Shown piece by piece: positions 57,435 through 64,000 of a DNA stretch of 64,000 nt. Origin of the DNA: CAWCPR01 sp963797475 (GTDB lineage Bacteria; Chloroflexota; Anaerolineae; Anaerolineales; UBA4823). The notes under the pieces were generated by a model, which made no database searches, was not told where the DNA came from, and was given only the letters and a program-made list of their open reading frames with translations. The position numbers and the translations under genes were made by a program. Position 1 is the first letter of the stretch. Every line of letters starts with the position of its first letter. The stretch lies in NCBI GenBank assembly GCA_963797475.1, contig CAWCPR010000001.1, positions 2,604,001-2,668,000 on the forward strand, written 5' to 3'.

Positions 57435-58705
57435 GGTGCACCTGAAGTATTGACCTGGGCCAGCAGAGAATCGAGGTCGGTGGTAATCGCCTCAATCTCA
57501 TCCATCACCTGATCGGTTTGCATGACCCTTAGGTCCGAGCCTCCTTTATTGAGCCGGGCCTGCTTGCGCAGATCTTGAGCCAGGTCTTGCGCTTCATAAC
57601 GCAGCCGGCTGGCATAGTCACGGCCGGCCGAGATTTCCGCTTCCATCGTTCCTGGATGAAAGATGAAGCGATCGAGTAAGAGTTGAACAATGGCCGCTAT
57701 GGGAATTGCCATCAGCGCGCCGGCAATGCCGAACAAAGAGCTAAAGGCAAAAATCGCCAGCAAGGAGACGAACGGATTGACCCCCACCGCCTTCCGCATG
57801 ACGCGCGGCACAAGCAGACTGTTTTCCACCTGCTGAATCACGATCGTAGCGACGAGCACCCAGGCCAACTTGGACGGCGCGATGGAAAGGGCAATGACCG
57901 CTGCAGGAATGGCGCCAAGCAGCGGCCCAACCATCGGTACGGCCTCCAGCACGCCCGCCACCAGCGCCAGCACCAGGGCATTGGGCAGGCCGATGAGCAG
58001 ATAGGCAACCAGCGCCAGGATGCCGATGACCAGGCAAAGGAGGCCTTGTCCAGCAATGTAGAAACCAACTTTGGTTTCCATGGCCGAAATCAGTTCGCTG
58101 ATACTCTCGCGCTGATCCTTTGGGAGAAGCAGCAACAATGACCGGATGGTTCGCGGTCCATCGAGTGTCCAGTGAAAGGCCAATAATAGAATCGCTGTGG
58201 CCATAAGGATGGCCTTAGCCGCCGAGCCCACGTAACCCAACGCCTGCCCCGCAGAAGCCAGCATCTGCTGTCCCGTTTGTGCTACCGGCTCCAGGCCCGG
58301 TAGTGTCGCTGGGAGGAACTCGCTTAAGCGCACAATCCATTGATTGGGATCATTAACCATCCACTCACGCAGGTTTTGGTAGTAACCCGGCAGTGCAGCA
58401 GCAATCGTTGTGCCTTGCTCGACAATTAACGGAAATAACAATAACGCGAAGCCGATGATAACGATGAGCAGCAGAAAACAGACGAGAATGACCCCCGCTA
58501 TACGGGGGAGTCCTCGCCGGTGCAACCAGGCTACAACTGGCCTGATCACCGTGCCCATCACGATGGCGATAAACAAGATGAAAACGACCTGGCTGAAGCG
58601 GTAGAGAAGCCAGAAACTAAGTGCGACAAAAACGAGTACGAGAGTCGCCCACATGACGCGCCGAAATGTCCATTGATACGGTTGTGGAAGTGGATGGAGT
58701 GTCAT
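57431..58705 (-). CDS. AI-2E family transporter, copy 2
   Basis: A 424-residue paralog. Recognisable blocks are FILFIAIVMGTVIRPVVAWL, KVGFYIAGQGLLCLVIGILA, VAGVLEAVPMVGPLLGAIPA and PRVMRKAVGVNPFVSLLAIF, the last being very typical of the family. First gene of the AI-2E, AI-2E, YihY, membrane-protein operon; the stop overlaps the next start (ATGA). Confidence 0.9.
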   Translation of the reverse strand: MTLHPLPQPYQWTFRRVMWATLVLVFVALSFWLLYRFSQVVFILFIAIVMGTVIRPVVAWLHRRGLPRIAGVILVCFLLLIVIIGFALLLFPLIVEQGTTIAAALPGYYQNLREWMVNDPNQWIVRLSEFLPATLPGLEPVAQTGQQMLASAGQALGYVGSAAKAILMATAILLLAFHWTLDGPRTIRSLLLLLPKDQRESISELISAMETKVGFYIAGQGLLCLVIGILALVAYLLIGLPNALVLALVAGVLEAVPMVGPLLGAIPAAVIALSIAPSKLAWVLVATIVIQQVENSLLVPRVMRKAVGVNPFVSLLAIFAFSSLFGIAGALMAIPIAAIVQLLLDRFIFHPGTMEAEISAGRDYASRLRYEAQDLAQDLRKQARLNKGGSDLRVMQTDQVMDEIEAITTDLDSLLAQVNTSGAP

Positions 58706-58893
58706 GCTTTCCCTGCTCTTTGTGAGTGTTTGAGTTAGACGGGGCCATCCGTGTATGCAAGGCTATCCGTGCTCAAGGTCCAAATCCCCGTCCCCGTGCC
58801 CCTTCTCGCTGGAGAAGGGGCACGGCGCCAGCTAAGAGCACAAGACTTACTTTCAGCCCACCGCCAGGGCACACCTTTCATAAACCTCAAACT

Positions 58894-59106
58894 CTATTTA
58901 ACCGCCCCTTTCAGATCCTTTATCCGCCGGTTGAATTCCTCTTCGGCACGCTGGCGAGTGTAGCCATACTTCTGTTGGAGCAAGCCGACGATTTGTTCGG
59001 TGTTACCGCCCGCTTGTTCCAGATCATCGTCGGTGAGTTTGCCCCACCACTCTTTGATCTGGCCGCGCATTTCCTTCCACTTTCCCTCGAAAATATCCTT
59101 GTTCAT
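58894..59106 (-). CDS. csbD: CsbD family stress protein, copy 2
   Basis: A 70-residue protein: MNKDIFEGKWKEMRGQIKEW, WGKLTDDDLEQAGGNTEQIV, GLLQQKYGYTRQRAEEEFNR, ending DLKGAVK. Nearly identical to copy 1 at 45883-46101, with conserved upstream DNA (AGAGGAT before the ATG). Confidence 0.92.
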   Translation of the reverse strand: MNKDIFEGKWKEMRGQIKEWWGKLTDDDLEQAGGNTEQIVGLLQQKYGYTRQRAEEEFNRRIKDLKGAVK

Positions 59107-59270
59107 AATGTAATCCTCTTAATCGTTTCTATATGCTGCCGCTACTGTTTCCGCCGGCGCTCCGGGAAGCAGCCCTGCGGCAAGCCGGAGGACTCGCAGA
59201 TCACGACTGGAAGGCAACGAACACGAGAGTTACCCATAACGGCAGTTGAGTGTGTGCTGGCTTGGCTGCT

Positions 59271-59435
59271 TCAGATGTTTATAACTCCTAGCAGGTTCAA
59301 CACAACGAGTATGACAGCGATTACGATCAGAGCATGAATCCAACCTCCTGTTTGCGGAAACCTTGGACTTATGTTCCGACCGAAAAAGCCGAGCAGCCAC
59401 AGTATGACTAGAATTACGACGATAGTCCACAACAT
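59271..59435 (-). CDS. Small two-helix membrane protein (lmo0937-type), copy 2
   Basis: A 54-residue protein starting MLWTIVVILVILWLLGFFGR, then NISPRFPQTGGWIHALIVIA. Same length and neighbour order as the copy at 46217-46381. ATG at 59435 with AAAAGGAG; the longer frame is rejected. Confidence 0.82.
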   Translation of the reverse strand: MLWTIVVILVILWLLGFFGRNISPRFPQTGGWIHALIVIAVILVVLNLLGVINI

Positions 59436-59605
59436 GAGATTTCTCCTTTTGAATGAGCGAATGGAAGCCACCGGTCAGTTGAACGAGTGGCAGTTGACTT
59501 TCTAGCTGATGTTTACTTAATGGCGAAGTTTCAAGCAGTAATTCTTCTACAGGTTTTCAAACCACAATTCCCCCTTGATACGGATCCCAACCTGGGCAAT
59601 CGGGT

Positions 59606-59980
59606 TCATCCGTAAGCAGCAATACTTGCGACCGCGTTTCGCAGGCGTTCAGCCACCCGGTCGGACGTCTCGCCTTTACTGATAAACGCATCCGCCCCGG
59701 CCGATAAAGCAGCTTGTTCACGGGCACTCAGAGGGCTGATGAGTACGATCACAACTGCAGCCGGGCAAGCCATGCGCAGTTCTGCCAGGTCTGCGCCAGA
59801 TCCGGCAGCGACCAACCCCCAATCCACCATCAACATATCCGGGTTCGTGGCGGGAGCCTCGGCTAAAACAGTAGGCCAGTCGGCGGCTTCGCCGACCACC
59901 TGCATTTTGAGATCTTGCAATATAAGACGGAAGGCCAGTCTTTCATCGATCTGGGCATCGGCTAAATAGACACGTTTCAT
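59606..59980 (-). CDS. Single-domain response-regulator receiver
   Basis: A 124-residue receiver domain without output domain. Acidic pocket D8, phosphoacceptor D53 (MVDWGL) and K102 (FISKGE) are present, though the pocket is lighter than usual and S82 replaces the common T/S in LISP. The ATG lies 6 nt after the -10 of promoter copy d, implying a leaderless mRNA. A CheY-like or phosphosink role beside the histidine kinase is possible. Confidence 0.8.
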   Translation of the reverse strand: MKRVYLADAQIDERLAFRLILQDLKMQVVGEAADWPTVLAEAPATNPDMLMVDWGLVAAGSGADLAELRMACPAAVVIVLISPLSAREQAALSAGADAFISKGETSDRVAERLRNAVASIAAYG

Positions 59981-59986
59981 ACCTTC

Positions 59987-60053
59987 ATTCTATAGTAAAT
60001 CCCCCATGGCCACATCCATCAGCCGGGGGGTGTTTGTATCCGCCACTTGGGGG
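59987..60053 (-). promoter_or_regulatory. Island promoter element, copy d (leaderless layout)
   Basis: Minus strand: CCCCCAAGTGG (60043-60053), 22 nt, GATGGATGT (60012-60020), 17 nt, TATAGAAT (59987-59994). Six nt later the receiver ATG begins at 59980, so the transcript should start at or next to the ATG. Confidence 0.8.
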
Positions 60054-60093
60054 AAAAGAAAACTATTTTCGGAGTGAGACCCTACCGCGAATA

Positions 60094-61572
60094 TCAATCC
60101 TCCCCAGGGTTTGTTACGATTGGGTCGCGCTCGACCTGCTTGGCGGCATACAAAGCCTCGTCTGCCGCCCGCAGGATTTCGCGCCCATTAAAGTTGTGTT
60201 CGTGCGCCACAGCAACGCCAGCCGATACTGTCCGCGATTCGACCAGTTGATCAGCATGCCAAATGCGCAGTTCTTTGACCAGCTTCAGGATCTGCTGCAC
60301 TCGGTGGCGGGTATCGTCCAGTGATGAGTCGGGCAAAATCAGCACAAACTCATCCCCACCATAACGGCAGGCGATGTCGCTCATCCGCAGGTTCTCACGC
60401 AGGATTCGACCCAGTTCGCGCAACAGCGCATCACCGGTGGCATGTCCAAAAGTGTCATTAATAAACTTGAAGTGGTCGATGTCGAGAATCGAGACGCACA
60501 AGGATGTATTCTGGCGCTGGGCGCGATATAACTCACGTGCCAGGCTATCTTCCAGGTAGCGACGGTTGTATAGCCCGGTCAGCGGGTCGTGTATAGCCTG
60601 CTTGCGTAGTTCCTCCCGCAGTTTTATATTGGACAAAGCCAGTTTGATCCCTTCGCCCATCGCTACGGCAAGCTGCTGGTCGACGAAATGTCCACCTTTC
60701 CGTTCTCCGCCCAGAAGACATAAGGCCCCCAGTGTTTCGCCTTGAACCATCAGAGGTACACACAAATAGCCGGTTTCTAATGGGTGAACAAAATGATGGC
60801 ATACCAAGCCAGCCTGAGGATCCACGACTTCATGAAGTTGGCCGCGCCGCATAGCCCAACAGTCCTCCCAGGAAAAAACCATCTCCATTGGCCCTTCACT
60901 CCCCCAGCGCGCCACCACCTCAAAATGCTGACTCCGCTCATGCGAGATCGCCAGGCAGCCGGTCTTGCCGGCAAATAGTTCGCCAGAGATCAAGGTAATC
61001 ACCTGATAAGCCTCAACCTGGGTCGTGCAGGCCTGAAGCAGATCATTCATCCGATTGAGCAGCTGCATTTCCTGGTCGCGCTTTTTCAGCTCGGCGACCA
61101 ATTCCACCAGTAGCTCATTCGCTTTCCGTACCTCTGCCTCTGTTTGTTTTCGGGAGGTAATGTCGCGTATATTGCATTGAATCACCCGCCGGTCATCCAC
61201 CAGATAGACATTGCTGACGAACTCCACCTGCCGGCGCTGTCCATCTTTTGTTTCCAGGGGAAGGTTTTCGTAACGAACGTACTCCTGGTTTTGTAATTGT
61301 CGAAACGCGCTCTGGCTGGCAGCGATATCTTTGAACGGGCCAATTTCCCAAAGAGCCCTGCCGAGCAACTCGTTATGAGAATAACCCAGCAGATTTTGCA
61401 GAAATGGGTTTACGTCAGCGATCTGCCCTGTTTCTGCATCCAGAAGGAGGATACCATCTTTAGCGGTTTCAAAAAGCCGCCGGTAGCGAACCTCGGAAGC
61501 TATCAGGGCTGCCTCGATCTGCTGGCGCTCGCTCCGATCGTTCTCAGGCCGCCTCTTTTCGCTGGTCTTCAT
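60094..61572 (-). CDS. PAS-GAF-GGDEF diguanylate cyclase
   Basis: A 492-residue soluble sensor: a PAS domain (about 28-140; LFETAKDGILLLDAETGQIA), short coiled coil, a GAF domain (about 170-320) and a GGDEF domain (about 335-490). The active site CRYGGDEFVL is intact, and RxxD (RMSD) lies five residues before GGDEF, a product-inhibition I-site. It should make c-di-GMP. The ATG at 61572 follows the -10 of promoter copy e by 6 nt, as for the receiver gene. Confidence 0.93.
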   Translation of the reverse strand: MKTSEKRRPENDRSERQQIEAALIASEVRYRRLFETAKDGILLLDAETGQIADVNPFLQNLLGYSHNELLGRALWEIGPFKDIAASQSAFRQLQNQEYVRYENLPLETKDGQRRQVEFVSNVYLVDDRRVIQCNIRDITSRKQTEAEVRKANELLVELVAELKKRDQEMQLLNRMNDLLQACTTQVEAYQVITLISGELFAGKTGCLAISHERSQHFEVVARWGSEGPMEMVFSWEDCWAMRRGQLHEVVDPQAGLVCHHFVHPLETGYLCVPLMVQGETLGALCLLGGERKGGHFVDQQLAVAMGEGIKLALSNIKLREELRKQAIHDPLTGLYNRRYLEDSLARELYRAQRQNTSLCVSILDIDHFKFINDTFGHATGDALLRELGRILRENLRMSDIACRYGGDEFVLILPDSSLDDTRHRVQQILKLVKELRIWHADQLVESRTVSAGVAVAHEHNFNGREILRAADEALYAAKQVERDPIVTNPGED

Positions 61573-61578
61573 GAATTT

Positions 61579-61645
61579 ATTTTATAACAGACACCCCTCG
61601 GCTGCATCCATCGGCTGGGGGGTGTCTGTCTCCGCCAGTTGGGGG
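61579..61645 (-). promoter_or_regulatory. Island promoter element, copy e (leaderless layout)
   Basis: Minus strand: CCCCCAACTGG (61635-61645), 22 nt, GATGGATGC (61604-61612), 17 nt, TATAAAAT (61579-61586), then 6 nt and the ATG of the GGDEF gene at 61572. Confidence 0.8.
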
Positions 61646-61676
61646 AGTATCGGGATGCAGCGACCGGGGTTGGTTG

Positions 61677-62318
61677 TCAGGCAACCAGTCCGCTGCGTAA
61701 AGCCAATGCCACAGCTTCTGACCGGCTGGCGACACCCAATTTGGAAAGGATATTGCTGACGTGGGTTTTGATGGTAGACGGGCTGACCACCAGCCTTGCG
61801 GCGATCTGGGTGTTGTTCAAACCTTCGACCATCAGAGCCAGTACATCCCGCTCACGCTCGGTTAGATCGTGGCCTGGAGCGGGCGGCTGGTTAGCCGCGT
61901 TTACAAGCGCCTGGGCTGCCTCTGGGGAGAGGGTGGCGCGCCCCTGGTGCGCTGCACGGATGGCTCGGGCCAGCTCATCGGCCGAAACATCTTTGAGCAA
62001 ATAGCCGATCGCACCAGCCTGCAGCGCGTTCTGGACCAGCTCCTGCTCTTTGAAGCTTGTCAGGGCAACGACCTGTACGTTAGGATACTGCTGGCGGATG
62101 AGGCGTGTGGCAGTCGCCCCATCCATATCCGCCATCATCATGTCCATCAGGATGACATCGGGTAAGATCTGGCCACAGAGTGCCAGGGCGGCCTCCCCGC
62201 TGGCGGCCTCGCCCGCCAGTTCCAGGTCGTCAAAGACCTTCAAGAAGGTTGCCAACCCCCGGCGCACCATCGCATGGTCATCGACCAACATCACTCGAAT
62301 CGATTGGGAAGGGCTCAT
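61677..62318 (-). CDS. NarL/LuxR-type response regulator
   Basis: A 213-residue regulator. The receiver has D13/D14, phosphoacceptor D59 (ILMDMMM) and K109 (YLLKDVS). The C-terminal LuxR-type HTH reads LTERERDVLALMVEGLNNTQ then IAARLVVSPSTIKTHVSNIL. It starts 3 nt after the stop of the histidine kinase gene, its obvious partner. As the only DNA-binding regulator nearby it is a candidate for the five-copy promoter element; this is inference. Confidence 0.93.
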   Translation of the reverse strand: MSPSQSIRVMLVDDHAMVRRGLATFLKVFDDLELAGEAASGEAALALCGQILPDVILMDMMMADMDGATATRLIRQQYPNVQVVALTSFKEQELVQNALQAGAIGYLLKDVSADELARAIRAAHQGRATLSPEAAQALVNAANQPPAPGHDLTERERDVLALMVEGLNNTQIAARLVVSPSTIKTHVSNILSKLGVASRSEAVALALRSGLVA

Positions 62319-62320
62319 CG

Positions 62321-64000
62321 TTAACCGGCCTTCTGTTCCTGGGTCTCCACCCAGCGAATCACAATTTCTGTGCCGTGTCCCGGCTGGCTGGTGATGGATA
62401 GCATCGCCCCTACGGCTGCCGCGCGCTCATGCATCATGCTTAACCCATAATGACCGGGGGGCGCTTGTTCGGGGTCAAAGCCGCGGCCGTCATCTCGAAT
62501 GTGGAGTTCAACCCCACCGGTCTCATATTGTAGCTGGATTTCCACCTGGCTGGCCCCGGCATGTTTGGCAATATTATTCACCCCTTCCTGGCACAGGCGG
62601 TACAGCGCTACTTGCACATCAGCGGGCAATTTCCCTTCTCCGGCGATAGTCACGCTGATCGGGATGTTCGTCCGGCCTGCCAGTGCATTTCCCAACAGGC
62701 GCAGCAGGTCGCCCAGTTCTGCATCCGTCAGGGTCGAAGGACGCAGCTCGGCCAGCAGCAGGCGCAGATCGGCCTGTGCGCCGCGGGTCAACCGGCGTAA
62801 ATCCTCCAAGGACTGGCGCCCTTCATCCGGGTCTCGCTCCCACAGGCGCGGCAGAACTTCTGCAATCAGGCCGGCAGAGAAGAGCGACTGGTTGACAGCG
62901 TCGTGCAGGTTTTGCGCCAGGCGTTGCCGTTCCTGAAGTGTGGCAAGTGTTTGAGCATTTTCGTACAGCTCGGCATTGGCCATCGTGATCGCCGCCTGGT
63001 TGGCAACAGTCAGGGCCAGGCCAGCGTGGTGGGCAGTGAAGAAATTCCGCTCGGTATGGGCAACGCCCACGGCCCCGATTATGCGGCCTTTGATGGCCAG
63101 GGGGACCCACATCCACGACTGCACACCCTCCAGTAGAATGCTAGCCTGTTCATTCATGAGTGAGCGGAGAAACTGCGCCGGCGGGTCAGAACTTTGCACA
63201 TCGGCGATTCGGGTAGGCTGGCGCTCGTTGAACAACATCGTCACAGCTTGCGGACTTTGCATACGGATTTGGAAAGGCATGGCACGCTCCAGCGGTTGTG
63301 GCCCACGCACTGCCAGGGCGACCAGGGTCGATTCCTCCAGCTTAAAAAGTCCGGCCTGCGAATAATCGATAATCACCCGCAGTTGGTCCAGGATCAGGCC
63401 CGGCCGTAGTTCAAGAGCGGAAGCCAGCGTTTGAGAGATCTCCAACAAGGTGGACTGTTCGCGAGTGCGAGCTTCCACCCGTTGTTGGAGCAACTGATCC
63501 GAATGAACTCGCTGGCTGACGTCACGAACGATGCTCAGGAGAACTGAGCGGTCCTGATCCATATATACGGTCCCGCTCAATTCAACATAGAATTGAGAGC
63601 CATCCCGGCGCAGGTGGACCTGTAGCGCTACGTACGTGCCGTGAGACTGAACCGACTGGACGTATTTGGTGAACTGGTGCGCGCTATCAGGGTGGATGAA
63701 GCGGGTTGGGTGCAGGCCGATGAATTCATCGCGAGCATAACCGTACATCCTGCAAGCCGCAGGATTAGCCTCGACCACAAGGCCGGTCTCTAAATCATTG
63801 ATGATCAGCCCGTCACTGGCGATTTCGAAGATGTTCCGATATTGCCGTTCCCTTTCTTTAGCCTGTGATGGGTGGTTTTGATTGCCGGTTCGCAAGGCTG
63901 CCAACGCCGCTTGAAGATCTTCCAGCAAGAATTGTTCTGGTGATCCAGCCGGCCAGCGCTTGAGAGGAATGGCGGCAGGCGCATCCGGGTTCTGAGCCGT
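62321..64000 (-). CDS. PAS-GAF histidine kinase, NarX/DesK type (partial at right edge)
   Basis: At least 559 codons; the frame stays open to the window edge, so the N-terminus is missing. Domains: PAS (IFEIASDGLIINDLETGLVV), GAF (about 170-330 of the visible ORF), HisKA_3 with phosphoacceptor in RLAQNLHDAVNQ, and HATPase with REDGRGFDPEQAPPGHYGLS-like N and G boxes. No membrane segments are visible, so it is a cytosolic sensor. It is coupled to the LuxR regulator downstream. Confidence 0.92.
   Translation of the reverse strand, partial: TAQNPDAPAAIPLKRWPAGSPEQFLLEDLQAALAALRTGNQNHPSQAKERERQYRNIFEIASDGLIINDLETGLVVEANPAACRMYGYARDEFIGLHPTRFIHPDSAHQFTKYVQSVQSHGTYVALQVHLRRDGSQFYVELSGTVYMDQDRSVLLSIVRDVSQRVHSDQLLQQRVEARTREQSTLLEISQTLASALELRPGLILDQLRVIIDYSQAGLFKLEESTLVALAVRGPQPLERAMPFQIRMQSPQAVTMLFNERQPTRIADVQSSDPPAQFLRSLMNEQASILLEGVQSWMWVPLAIKGRIIGAVGVAHTERNFFTAHHAGLALTVANQAAITMANAELYENAQTLATLQERQRLAQNLHDAVNQSLFSAGLIAEVLPRLWERDPDEGRQSLEDLRRLTRGAQADLRLLLAELRPSTLTDAELGDLLRLLGNALAGRTNIPISVTIAGEGKLPADVQVALYRLCQEGVNNIAKHAGASQVEIQLQYETGGVELHIRDDGRGFDPEQAPPGHYGLSMMHERAAAVGAMLSITSQPGHGTEIVIRWVETQEQKAG

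Noticed and set aside
40599..61645. The five-copy element as an insertion-sequence end or MITE
   Set aside because: Only short blocks are conserved, always the same orientation relative to downstream genes, with fixed promoter-like spacing and no terminal inverted repeats or target duplications.

Overview
The window looks like chromosome of a high-GC bacterium, most probably a member of the Chloroflexota (Anaerolineae-like). This is inferred from gene style rather than a marker gene: Thr/Pro-linked lipoproteins, a VIT/VWA surface protein, bacterial NBR1-type Ig lipoproteins, baeRF and CsbD/GlsB stress proteins, and a yqeY-pgpH-ybeY-dgkA order. No rRNA, tRNA, CRISPR array or complete insertion sequence was seen.

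Region 1 (1-6.2 kb, minus strand) is a housekeeping and DNA-repair block: yqeY, a PgpH-type HD phosphodiesterase, ybeY, dgkA, an AP-endonuclease-like TIM barrel and a uracil-DNA glycosylase, plus a CBS-CBS-ACT protein. Region 2 (6.5-11.2 kb, plus) is a four-gene operon: Yip1 membrane protein, MacB/LolD-type ATPase, exported TIG/CARDB protein and FtsX-type permease. Region 3 (11.2-19.6 kb) is accessory DNA: a vapBC module under a promoter/operator palindrome, a CehA/McbA-type hydrolase, a truncated higA, broken RHS genes with an AT-rich toxin-like C-terminus and a four-helix membrane protein as candidate immunity gene, several copies of an 18-bp palindrome next to RHS break points, a lipoprotein, and a brnTA module whose toxin is cut to 34 codons.

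Region 4 (19.6-31.2 kb, minus) has SbcD behind three tandem membrane-anchored C39-type peptidases, QueG, two NBR1-Ig lipoproteins (one frameshifted) and a VIT/VWA protein. A 700-bp gene-free stretch precedes RNase J (plus).

Region 5 (33.6-64 kb, almost entirely minus) is a stress and envelope island: FtsH, an RNB ribonuclease, BON, CBS and PRC proteins, four GlsB/YeaQ membrane proteins, several CsbD proteins, baeRF, MgtA-type P-ATPase, PAP2 plus lipid kinase, YggT-like, YihY/BrkB, two AI-2E exporters, and a signalling cluster (receiver, PAS-GAF-GGDEF, LuxR regulator, histidine kinase). It also holds small genes and decayed genes (VIT-type transporter, DUF302, CsbD, serine recombinase).

The most interesting signal is a promoter element present five times in Region 5 with invariant geometry: a CCCCCAACTGG block, 22 nt, a GGTGGATGT-like block, 17 nt, then a TATAAAAT-like -10. 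Three copies lie before GlsB/CsbD transcription units. Two lie before the receiver and GGDEF genes, where the -10 ends exactly 6 nt before the ATG, implying leaderless mRNAs. This suggests one regulon joining the structural stress genes to their signalling genes. A second, unrelated leader repeat occurs three times in the same island.
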